The position numbers were made by a program, and so were the translations under genes. Source: an uncultured Pseudomonadota bacterium (lineage in GTDB: Bacteria; Myxococcota_A; UBA796; SXON01). Taken from it: a DNA stretch of 36,406 nucleotides. The first letter of the stretch is position 1; each line of letters opens with the position of its first letter. The stretch covers positions 1 through 36,406 of the forward strand of contig CAITDR010000606.1 of NCBI GenBank assembly GCA_903891165.1, read 5' to 3'. Shown in pieces: positions 24,601-32,442 of the stretch. The notes below the pieces were generated by a model that was given only the letters and a program-made list of their open reading frames with translations, did not search any database and was not told the DNA's origin.

Positions 24601-25908
24601 CTACAGATTCTGCGCCTTCCATGCGGTGATAATCGCAGTCAAAAGCGCCTCCTCCTCCTCCTCCCGCACCGTCCGCGGATCCAGCCGAAGGCTGCCTTCC
24701 TTCAGCCGACCCAGAACGGCCGGGCGGCCCAGGCGCAGGTGCCTGGCCAGCGCCACTACCGGCCCCTCCATGCACAACACCGGCCCCGGCAACCCCTCCC
24801 CCGGCAGAGATCCTCCGCCTGCAAAGCCTACATCCTCAACAATTGTCGATGGAATACCAGCGTCCTTCAGCCTCTCCTGCCAGCGCCGGAGCCGAGGCAT
24901 CAGAAGCTTCCCTTCCACCTGGATCATCTGCACGGCGGGTGGCAGCTCGCCCGATAGATAGCCACGCAGGGTGGCCTCCAGCGCCGCCAGTACCAGACGA
25001 TCCACCCGAAGTGCACGATAGAGCGGGTGTTTTCGCAATTTCTGGATCAGATCCGCCCGCCCTACCAGGATGCCCGCTTGCGGCCCACCCAGCAGCTTGT
25101 CTCCCGAGAACATCACCAGATCCACCCCTTGATCGAGCAATTCGGCCACGGTCGGCTCGCCCAGGCCAGCCACGAGCGCGCCCGCGCCCAGATCCTCCAG
25201 GAGTGGGATGCCGCGAAGATGGGCGGCCTCGGCGAGCTTTTTGCGATCGGGCTTTTCTGTGAAGCCTGTGACCTTAAAATTGGAGGGGTGTACCAGCAGC
25301 CATGCCCCCGTATTCACCCCACTGGCATTTTCGTAGTCTACATTACGGGTCCGATTGGTTGTGCCCACTTCTACCAGCCGGGCGCCCCCCTGAGCGATCA
25401 CCTCGGGCACCCGGAAGCTGCCGCCGATCTCCACCAGCTCGCCGCGCGACACCACCACTTCTCGGCCCGCTGCAATGCCGGAAAGCGCCAGAAGTACGGC
25501 TGCAGCATTGTTATTGACCACCAGGGCGTCGGCAGCACCACAGAGTTCGGCCAAGAGCCCACGCACCGGCCCCAGCCGCTCGCCGCGCTCTCCCGTCTCC
25601 AGATCCAGCTCCAAGTTGATATAGCCCTGGGCCGCCGTCGCAACCGCCGCGGCAACTGACGCCGACATCGGCGCCCGGCCCAGGTTGGTGTGCAACACCA
25701 CCCCGGTTGCGTTGATCACCGGCCGGAGCATCGGTAGCTGTTCCCGTTCGACACGTTGAATAAGCGCTTGTACCCAGTCTTCTGGTGCAGGTTTTCCTGC
25801 GCGCACTTCAGCGACCAAGCGGCGCGCCTCCCGCAGCGCGAGGCTACGAGGGAGCTGGGGCACCTGCCGGAGCAGGCGATCGATAGCGGGCAACGCGCGA
25901 GGATCCAT
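24601..25908 (-). CDS. selA: L-seryl-tRNA(Sec) selenium transferase
   Basis: A 435-residue PLP enzyme that converts seryl-tRNA(Sec) to selenocysteinyl-tRNA using selenophosphate. Visible motifs are RPVINATGVVLHTNLGRAP (62-80), VNNNAAAVLLALS (131-143) and the PLP lysine K271 in FSGDKLLGGPQAG. I chose the ATG at 25908 (MDPRALPAIDRLL); an in-frame ATG at 25944 would overlap the divergent kinase. Length fits bacterial SelA. Its presence means the cell likely makes selenoproteins; selB, selD and tRNA-Sec are not in the window. It is upstream of the J/RodZ gene and rluD on the same strand, with 88 bp to the former. Confidence 0.96.
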   Translation of the reverse strand: MDPRALPAIDRLLRQVPQLPRSLALREARRLVAEVRAGKPAPEDWVQALIQRVEREQLPMLRPVINATGVVLHTNLGRAPMSASVAAAVATAAQGYINLELDLETGERGERLGPVRGLLAELCGAADALVVNNNAAAVLLALSGIAAGREVVVSRGELVEIGGSFRVPEVIAQGGARLVEVGTTNRTRNVDYENASGVNTGAWLLVHPSNFKVTGFTEKPDRKKLAEAAHLRGIPLLEDLGAGALVAGLGEPTVAELLDQGVDLVMFSGDKLLGGPQAGILVGRADLIQKLRKHPLYRALRVDRLVLAALEATLRGYLSGELPPAVQMIQVEGKLLMPRLRRWQERLKDAGIPSTIVEDVGFAGGGSLPGEGLPGPVLCMEGPVVALARHLRLGRPAVLGRLKEGSLRLDPRTVREEEEEALLTAIITAWKAQNL

Positions 25909-25930
25909 GCAGACGGGATAACCGGCTGCG

Positions 25931-28051
25931 GTGAATGTCTTCATCTATGCCCTGACCGGGATGTTGACCCTGGTCATCGCCGCCCGCACCTTGCGTCGCG
26001 ACCCGACCCAGCCACTACGTCTGGCTTTTGCCCGTCTGGCGATGGCAATTGCCGGTGTCTGGCTTTGTTTCTGCGCCTACCTGCTTTTGGATACCGATCT
26101 GCTGCGCCTGCTTCGGGGCGCCATCGCCATCGCGGTCCCCTTCTACTTCCGAGCCTTCCTGGATGCGCTGCTGGGGGCCGAGCGGCGGCCAGAGGAGCTG
26201 CCCGGACCGCTGCGCTCCCCTGCCCTCCCCTGGGGCTTTCTCCTGGTCTACCTCGGGCTTTCCCTGACCGCACGGCAGTGGGACATCCTGTGGCTGGCGC
26301 GCGGCACCGAGGTGGGGCTGGGCACGGTGCTGTTGGGACTTTTATGCGTGGAAGCTCTACGATTGCTCCGTCTGGCCTCGGTACAGGAGCTGCCGCTGGA
26401 GCAGGGGCGCCTGCGCAACCTGCTGGTGCTGATGGGTGTGCCGGTGATCCTCCTGGGCATCGAGGCGATCGGACGATTCCAAGCCGGACCCATTGAACAC
26501 AACTTAGACCTACTCTATCGAGCGGTCCAACTACAGGGGGTTGCGCCGCCTACCAGTGCTATTCTTGCGACGGTTTCGATCTACATCCTGTCCCAGGCGG
26601 TGAGCCGCCAGCGGATGCTGGACCTGGACGAGCTGATTCTGGTGGTTTCCCGTGGGCTTACCCAGGTGGGCAACATCGGTGCGGCCGCGGCGGCGCTGGG
26701 CGCGGTGACGCTGATCCAGGTGGGTCCGTCGATGCCGGGTCACTCCTCATTCCAGGCGATCCTGGCGGTTCTTCTTGGCTTGTTGGCCTTGGACCCGGTA
26801 CGGGGTTGGCTGGAGGGGCATGCCCTGGAGTGGCTGGATCGCCGAGGCCAACGCCTGCGCGAGGCGATGCAGCAGGTGGATGCGGGGCTGGCCCGGGTGA
26901 TCTCCACCGATGGCCTCGCCGATGAGTTGCTGGGAAGGCTGGTCGGAAGCGGAAGAATCCGCTCCGCGTCGCTGTATCTGTGGGAGGGCGAGCGCGGCTC
27001 TTACCGGCTGAACAACCGCAGAGGGGAGGGAGAAGGCGGACAGTTGGAGAGGCTGGCCGGAGAGCCGCTGCGCGCGGTGTTGCCCCGTCGGAACGCACTG
27101 GTGCGTCCCTGGCTGGAGGTGGAGCGACGCCACTTTCCCAACCAGATGGAAGAAGCCAATGGAATCCTTCGGATTTTGGATGGCATGCGGGCGGATGCAG
27201 CTCTGCCGCTGCGCACCGGAGAGACGCTCTTGGGCTGGCTGGTGCTCTCGGATGGCGACGGGGGTGGCTTTTCGGTGGAGGAGATGCGGCGGCTGGAAGC
27301 GCTGACGGGAAGAGTCAGCATTATCCTTGAAAATCTCCACGACTTCGAGCGTCTGAAGGAGATGCACCGGCTCGCCGCCCTGGGTACCATGGCCGCCGGG
27401 CTGGCGCATGAGATTCGCAACCCCCTGGCCGGGATCAAAGGGGCTGCACAATATCTTCAGACCGACGATGGCCCACCGGACGGGGAGATGGTGCAGGTGA
27501 TCGTGGACGAGGTGGATCGTCTCAACGGGGTGGTTACCCAATTTCTGGACTATGCCCGTCCCCTCCAGTTGAATCTGGAGCCGGTACGCCTGGACCAGTT
27601 GATCGCCCAGGTGGCCAGCCTGCTGCGGGCCCAGGGCCTCGGTGAAGTCCGTTGGGAGGAGGACATTTTGGAAGATCTTCCAACTATATCTGTGGATGCC
27701 CCGCGCCTGAAGCAGGTCCTCTTAAATCTCTGCCAGAATGCCGTCCAGGCTATAAAGGGCGATGGAACGCTGAGGATCCGGGTGCGCTCCGGTCGCTTCC
27801 AAAACCCCCAATTGTGGGACCACCGCTGCCTGGAGCTGGCGGTGGAGGACAGCGGACCAGGAATCCAGCCTTCAGACCTGGATCAGATCTTCGTCCCCTT
27901 CTTTACCACCCGCGCCGACGGCACCGGTCTGGGGCTGCCCATCTGTCAGCGGATCGTGCAGGCCCACCGGGGCGAGCTGGACGTACAGACCACCGTCGGC
28001 AAAGGGAGTGTGTTCACCGTTCGGCTCCCTCTGGAGAATTCAGATTTTTGA
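25931..28051 (+). CDS. Membrane sensor histidine kinase, NtrB-like
   Basis: A 706-residue kinase. The first 295 residues hold about seven hydrophobic segments, forming a membrane sensor. A GAF-like domain lies at about 315-468. The dimerisation/phosphoacceptor site is H493 in AAGLAHEIRNPLAG, the type seen in NtrB-like kinases. The ATPase domain has the N box LLNLCQNAVQAI (N603), DSGPGI, FFTTRADGTGLGLPI and a final G-rich box. The GTG at 25931 is assumed; an ATG at 25961 is also in frame. No response regulator is adjacent. Its start is only 22 bp from that of selA on the other strand, and its 3' end overlaps mobA by 38 bp. Confidence 0.9.
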   Translation: MNVFIYALTGMLTLVIAARTLRRDPTQPLRLAFARLAMAIAGVWLCFCAYLLLDTDLLRLLRGAIAIAVPFYFRAFLDALLGAERRPEELPGPLRSPALPWGFLLVYLGLSLTARQWDILWLARGTEVGLGTVLLGLLCVEALRLLRLASVQELPLEQGRLRNLLVLMGVPVILLGIEAIGRFQAGPIEHNLDLLYRAVQLQGVAPPTSAILATVSIYILSQAVSRQRMLDLDELILVVSRGLTQVGNIGAAAAALGAVTLIQVGPSMPGHSSFQAILAVLLGLLALDPVRGWLEGHALEWLDRRGQRLREAMQQVDAGLARVISTDGLADELLGRLVGSGRIRSASLYLWEGERGSYRLNNRRGEGEGGQLERLAGEPLRAVLPRRNALVRPWLEVERRHFPNQMEEANGILRILDGMRADAALPLRTGETLLGWLVLSDGDGGGFSVEEMRRLEALTGRVSIILENLHDFERLKEMHRLAALGTMAAGLAHEIRNPLAGIKGAAQYLQTDDGPPDGEMVQVIVDEVDRLNGVVTQFLDYARPLQLNLEPVRLDQLIAQVASLLRAQGLGEVRWEEDILEDLPTISVDAPRLKQVLLNLCQNAVQAIKGDGTLRIRVRSGRFQNPQLWDHRCLELAVEDSGPGIQPSDLDQIFVPFFTTRADGTGLGLPICQRIVQAHRGELDVQTTVGKGSVFTVRLPLENSDF

Positions 28052-28511
28052 ACGCGCCTATATTCACAATCGTAAGCTGGGATACAAAGTCATAGACGCG
28101 GCCGCCCCGTGCGGCCAGAGACCTTGATTTTTCCCACAAAGAAGCTGGAAAAACCCCCAAAAGAGGCTGGCCCGCAGCATAGACCCCTTCCGGGTGCTCC
28201 TCCCAGGCCTCCAACAGCCGCCGCAGCGCCGTTGCCTCCAGATCCGGCAGGTCGCAGGGACAGAAGAGCGCCGCCCCCTCCTGCAGGCCAGCGGCCACCC
28301 CCCAAAGTGGATGGCGTGACGACCGCTCTTCTTCCAGAAGCTCGGGGATACCAATGTTTCTGACGTGCCGTCCCACCAAGATCGGCTCCAGACCCGCCTC
28401 CGCCATACGGGCGGCGATCCGCAGCGCCAGTGGTTGCCCACCTATCTGAAAAAGCGCCTTATCCGTGCCAAAACGCGAAGACAGCCCGCCAGCCAGGATA
28501 CAGCCGCGCAT
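28014..28511 (-). CDS. mobA: Molybdenum cofactor guanylyltransferase
   Basis: A 165-residue nucleotidyltransferase that adds GMP to molybdopterin to form the bis-MGD cofactor. The signature is ILAGGLSSRFGTDKAL near the N-terminus, and FCPCDLPDLEA holds the metal-binding aspartate region. The C-terminal NLNSPEG corresponds to the NINTPED box. It is somewhat shorter than E. coli MobA. Its ATG overlaps the moeA stop by one base (TGATG), so translation is probably coupled. The 3' end overlaps the kinase gene on the other strand by 38 bp. Confidence 0.9.
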   Translation of the reverse strand: MRGCILAGGLSSRFGTDKALFQIGGQPLALRIAARMAEAGLEPILVGRHVRNIGIPELLEEERSSRHPLWGVAAGLQEGAALFCPCDLPDLEATALRRLLEAWEEHPEGVYAAGQPLLGVFPASLWEKSRSLAARGGRVYDFVSQLTIVNIGAFKNLNSPEGAER

Positions 28512-29764
28512 CAGCAGCCGTCGTCGTGGGCGGGTACCTCGGCGGACCAGGGGTAAAAAGGCTCTTCCGCGCAGAGGAAAGAGTTGTCGAAAACCTGCAC
28601 CCAAACCCGATCTTCCAGTAAGACCTCGTCGAGATCGGCCAGAAGAAGTCCGTGCGCCTGGGCCATGGCTGCCAAATTGCCGCTGCCCTGGTGCCCACCC
28701 ACAGCGCGCGCCCACAGCTGCTCCCCATCGTGACGCAGCGCCACACGGAGGAGCTCGGGACGATCGGGACGACGTTTGATCGGCGCCTCCAATCTGGCAC
28801 GGAGTACCGGCAGAAAAGGGCGCGGATCCCCCACCATCAACCGGATCATCGGCCGCACGAACTGTAGGAAATTCACCATACAGCTGACGGGATTGCCGGG
28901 CAGGCCGAAGATGGGGCGGCTGCCGATATTGCCAAAGGCCAGCGGTTTTCCGGGCTTCATCCAGACTTTCCAGAAGTCCATGACTACCCCCAGATCCTGG
29001 AGCACCTCCTTCACATAGTCGAAGTCGCCCACACTCACCCCGCCAGTGGACAGCAGGATGTCGCAGCGGAGTCCCTCGTGGAAAGCTGCCTTTAACGCCG
29101 CTGGTTCGTCACGCACGATGCCCAGATCCACCGGAACCCCGCCCGCCTGCTCCACCAGGGCCGCCAAAGAGCGGCTGTTGGAGGACCAGATCTGCCCATG
29201 ATCGAGGGGAAAGCCCGTTTCTACGACCTCATCCCCGGTGGAGAGGATGCCCACCCGGGGGCGCACGGCCACACGCAGGCTGGGCACCCCCACCGCAGCC
29301 GCGAGGCCCAGCGCACCGGCCCCGAGCACCGTCCCCGGCTGCAGGACGACGGTCCCCGCCTGCAGATCTGAACCTTTTCGGCGGATATGCTGCCCTTCTC
29401 GGGGTTGCCGCCGGAAGCTCACCTCCTCCCCCTCCCCCTCGCTCTCCTCCACCATCACCACGGCGTCGGCGCCGGCCGGTACGGGCGCACCCGTCATAAT
29501 CCGCGTCGCGGTTCCTTTTTCAACTGGAAACTGCGGCACCGCACCCGCCGCCACCGTCTCCAACACCCGCAGGCGACCGGGCAGATCGGCCCAGCGCACC
29601 GCAAAGCCATCCATCGCCGAGTTGTCCCAGGCGGGAAGATCGATGGTAGAAACAACAGCTTCGGCCAGGACCCGGCCCAAGGCCTGACTCAACGGCACCC
29701 GCTCGGTGGCCAGCGGCGGCACATGCGGGAGGATACGGTCGAGGGCTTCTTGAACGCTCAGCAT
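28511..29764 (-). CDS. moeA: Molybdopterin molybdenumtransferase
   Basis: A 417-residue enzyme that inserts molybdate into adenylylated molybdopterin. Typical motifs are PAWDNSAMDGFAV (45-57), RIMTGAPVPAGADAVVMVE, GILSTGDEV, SNSRSLAALVEQAGG, STGGVSVGDFDYV and FGLPGNPVS. The four-domain MoeA length is normal. It starts 10 bp after the lytic transglycosylase gene and couples to mobA. Together the two genes complete the final steps of Mo-bis-MGD cofactor synthesis. Confidence 0.96.
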   Translation of the reverse strand: MLSVQEALDRILPHVPPLATERVPLSQALGRVLAEAVVSTIDLPAWDNSAMDGFAVRWADLPGRLRVLETVAAGAVPQFPVEKGTATRIMTGAPVPAGADAVVMVEESEGEGEEVSFRRQPREGQHIRRKGSDLQAGTVVLQPGTVLGAGALGLAAAVGVPSLRVAVRPRVGILSTGDEVVETGFPLDHGQIWSSNSRSLAALVEQAGGVPVDLGIVRDEPAALKAAFHEGLRCDILLSTGGVSVGDFDYVKEVLQDLGVVMDFWKVWMKPGKPLAFGNIGSRPIFGLPGNPVSCMVNFLQFVRPMIRLMVGDPRPFLPVLRARLEAPIKRRPDRPELLRVALRHDGEQLWARAVGGHQGSGNLAAMAQAHGLLLADLDEVLLEDRVWVQVFDNSFLCAEEPFYPWSAEVPAHDDGC

Positions 29765-29774
29765 TTTGCCCTAC

Positions 29775-31757
29775 CTATTTCTGGATCTTCAGCTTCTGGC
29801 CTGGATAGATCGTAGAGCTGCTCAGCTTGTTCCACGCCTTGAGCTGCTCTACCGTACAGTTATAGCGGTCGGCGATCGCGCCCAGGGTATCGCCCTTTCG
29901 AACGGTGTAGCTGGTGGATCCGCTGGAAGTAGCCGCGGAGCTACCAGAAGAGCTGCTCGATGTGCCACCGGAGCTGCCCGCCGAGCTGCTGGTGCTGCCA
30001 CTGGTTGCGGGCCGCACCACCAGCTTCTGCCCAGCCTGGATCGCTGTAGAGCTGAGCTTGTTCCAGGCTTTAATCTGGTCGATGGTCACGCCATACTTGG
30101 AGGCGATTCCCGACAGAGTGTCCCCGGCCACCACGGTATGGGTGGTGGCGGGCTTGGCGGCACTTCCAGAAGTAGAGCTACTTCCGTTTTTAGAGCTGCT
30201 TCCGTTTGTAGAGCTACTTCCACTTGTAGAGCTGCTGGTGGAGGTCGTCGTCTGACCTACCTTAAGCTTCTGGCCGGCATAGATGGTGTCCGAGCTTTTC
30301 AGTCCGTTCCAGCTACGTAATTGGTCCAGGCTGATCTTGTGCGTAGACGCGATCCCCGAAAGTGTATCCCCCGAGCGAACTGTATAGTAGACCGGTTTTG
30401 TTGCGGCCGCTGGAGCGGGTGCTGAAGCGGCGGCGGGAGCAGGCGCCGCACTGGAAGCGGTGGGCGGCGCGGAGGCCGACGCCCGGCTGCCGGTGGAGGG
30501 AATCACCAGCTCCATGCCCACATAGATCTGGTTGACATTGCCGATTCGATTGACCCGAGCGATGTCCTCCACCCGCACGTTGTACTTGGCGGCGATGCCC
30601 GCCAGACTCTCGCCGCGCTTGACCACATGGCGGGCAAAACTGACCCTTTCCTGGGGTGGAATCTTGTCAAAGGCTTCCTTGAAGGCGGCGGCGCCCCCCT
30701 TCCGAACACGGATCTTCTGCACTTCAGGGTCGGGAGGAAGCGAGAAGCGGAGGATTGCGGGATTATAATCCAGAAACTCCTCTTCGGTCATCTTTGCGCA
30801 GCGGGCCAGCACCTCTACCGCTACCGAAGCGGGCACCTCTACACTGTCGAAACTGAAGGCTTCCTGATATTTGATCCCGACAAAACCGTAGCGCTCGGGA
30901 TGTTTGCCGATGATGGCCGCAGCGATGAGCTTGGGAACGTAATTTTCGGTCTCAGGATGCAGCACATCGGCCTTGACAATCTTCCAAAAATCTGCGGTGC
31001 CGAGGCGTCGGGTCGCGTTCATCACCCGACCCTGCCCGCCATTGTAGGAGGCCCAGGCTAGCCACCAGTCTCCGCTGAACATCCGGTGCAGGTCGGAAAG
31101 GTAGCTTAATGCTGCTTTTGTAGAGGCTTCGGGATCCCGGCGCTCATCGATCCACCAGTCGATACGCAGATGGTAGTCTTTTCCGGTCCCTGACATAAAC
31201 TGCCACAGTCCCACCGCCGAAGCATAGGAGTAGGCCCCGGTGTTAAAGCCGCTCTCGATCATCGAGAGATAGGCCAGATCCCGAGGTAGACCGCGTGCAT
31301 CCATCTCGGCGTGCATCATCGGCAGCCAGCGGGTGGAGCGCGCGAGGTAGCGGGTGTAGTACTTCCGGCCGGGGCCTAAAAAGTAGGTCATCCACTGCTT
31401 CACCATGTCGTTGACCACGACTGGGATGTCGAACTCCGCCGGGTTCAGCTTGTCCAGGTGGAAAGGGTCCAACGCGGTGGCGCCCACCGGATCCAGGTAG
31501 TAGTCCACGGGAGGCTCAGCCCCCACCATCCCCATAAAACCGAGCTCGGCAAAGCGCTCTGCGGCCAGCTCCGCGGTGGCCTGCACGTCGCCCTGGCGGG
31601 GAGGGGCCCCCTCGATATAGCTCCACAGGCTCTCGGCAGGCTCGGCTGCCGGTGCGTCCGGGTCGGGTCCAGAACCCTCCTGAGCAAAAGCAGGACGCGC
31701 CCACAAAAGAGCGCTCCCCAGGGGGAGCAGGCAGACGAGCGGAGACAGAAGGCGCAT
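29775..31757 (-). CDS. mltD: MltD-like lytic transglycosylase with four LysM domains
   Basis: A 660-residue periplasmic or surface enzyme that cleaves peptidoglycan. A signal peptide covers about residues 1-25 (LVCLLPLGSALLWARPAFA). The transglycosylase domain has catalytic E168 in YLSMIESGF, followed by ASAVGLWQFM and WASYNGGQGRV. Four LysM repeats follow: VVKRGESLAGIAAKY, YTVRSGDTLSGIAST, HTVVAGDTLSGIASKYG and YTVRKGDTLGAIADRY, each joined by Ser/Thr/Gly or Ala/Pro linkers. The start at 31757 is chosen for the signal peptide. MltD usually has two or three LysM, so four is at the high end. It leads the moeA-mobA genes. Confidence 0.92.
   Translation of the reverse strand: MRLLSPLVCLLPLGSALLWARPAFAQEGSGPDPDAPAAEPAESLWSYIEGAPPRQGDVQATAELAAERFAELGFMGMVGAEPPVDYYLDPVGATALDPFHLDKLNPAEFDIPVVVNDMVKQWMTYFLGPGRKYYTRYLARSTRWLPMMHAEMDARGLPRDLAYLSMIESGFNTGAYSYASAVGLWQFMSGTGKDYHLRIDWWIDERRDPEASTKAALSYLSDLHRMFSGDWWLAWASYNGGQGRVMNATRRLGTADFWKIVKADVLHPETENYVPKLIAAAIIGKHPERYGFVGIKYQEAFSFDSVEVPASVAVEVLARCAKMTEEEFLDYNPAILRFSLPPDPEVQKIRVRKGGAAAFKEAFDKIPPQERVSFARHVVKRGESLAGIAAKYNVRVEDIARVNRIGNVNQIYVGMELVIPSTGSRASASAPPTASSAAPAPAAASAPAPAAATKPVYYTVRSGDTLSGIASTHKISLDQLRSWNGLKSSDTIYAGQKLKVGQTTTSTSSSTSGSSSTNGSSSKNGSSSTSGSAAKPATTHTVVAGDTLSGIASKYGVTIDQIKAWNKLSSTAIQAGQKLVVRPATSGSTSSSAGSSGGTSSSSSGSSAATSSGSTSYTVRKGDTLGAIADRYNCTVEQLKAWNKLSSSTIYPGQKLKIQK
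30163..30234. repeat. Four 18-bp tandem units in an MltD linker
   Basis: Four near-identical 18-base units (30163-30180, 30181-30198, 30199-30216 and 30217-30234) of the form CTTCCNNTTNTAGAGCTN. On the minus strand they encode six-residue Ser/Thr/Asn/Lys/Gly units such as SSTSGS and SSKNGS. They form a flexible spacer between LysM domains 2 and 3. The units are notably richer in A and T than the gene around them. Confidence 0.9.
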
Positions 31758-31792
31758 GATCTGACGCACTAACCGATCCGCAGATGAGCGGC

Positions 31793-32356
31793 TCAGCGCA
31801 GCGCCCGGATCGTCGCGCGCGGATCGGCAGATCCCCAGATAGCCCCGATCACCGCCCACGCCGCAACCCCCGTCTGCCGCACGGCGTCGATGTTGCTGAG
31901 ATCGATGCCACCGATGGCCACCACCGGAACCGGGCTTTGTCGGACCACTTCCGCCAACAGCTCCAGTCCTCGGGGGGCACGAACCCCGGCCTTGGTGGTG
32001 GAGGCGAAGACCGGCCCAAATCCGATGTAGGCTGCACTACCGATTTTCGCAAGATCTCGGAGGCTGTGGGTGGAGCGGCCGAAGGGGAGAGGAGGGTCCG
32101 CGCCATCCTCTTGACCCAGGTGTACCCAACAGCCTGCCGCCCCGGCAACCGGGATCCGATCGTTGACAACCCGGAGGGGTCCGTCGGTACCTGCTTCGCA
32201 CACGAGCTCAAAAAGTTTTTCGTCTGTCCAGCCTTTACAGCGAAATTGTACCACGGAAACCCCCTCCGCTGCCAGAAGGTGGTACTGCGCCAAGGGGTCA
32301 CCCCACGAAGCATCTGCCATTCCATAGAGTCCGCCAACAGCGCTGGTCGTGGCCAC
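31793..32356 (-). CDS. ThiE/TenI-like thiamine phosphate synthase family protein
   Basis: A 187-residue TIM-barrel protein of the ThiE/TenI superfamily. Motifs include VSVVQFRCKG near the start, then LRVVNDRIPVAGAAGCWVHLGQED (split as NDRIPVA and VHLGQED), IGFGPVFASTTKAG, and VVAIGGIDLSNI. ThiE joins the thiazole and pyrimidine parts of thiamine; TenI is a related aromatase. I chose the GTG at 32356, which has a GGAGGG about 7 bases upstream. It is a little shorter than typical ThiE. QFR replaces the usual QLR/QYR in the first motif, so ThiE or TenI cannot be decided. No other thi gene is in the window. Confidence 0.8.
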   Translation of the reverse strand: MATTSAVGGLYGMADASWGDPLAQYHLLAAEGVSVVQFRCKGWTDEKLFELVCEAGTDGPLRVVNDRIPVAGAAGCWVHLGQEDGADPPLPFGRSTHSLRDLAKIGSAAYIGFGPVFASTTKAGVRAPRGLELLAEVVRQSPVPVVAIGGIDLSNIDAVRQTGVAAWAVIGAIWGSADPRATIRALR

Positions 32357-32442
32357 CGGGATGCCCTCCAATTTGCCGAACTTAGTCTAACAGGGAGGTG
32401 CCGGCCTCCCCGATTTGAGATAGCCCGGCGTTGGGTGGGAGA

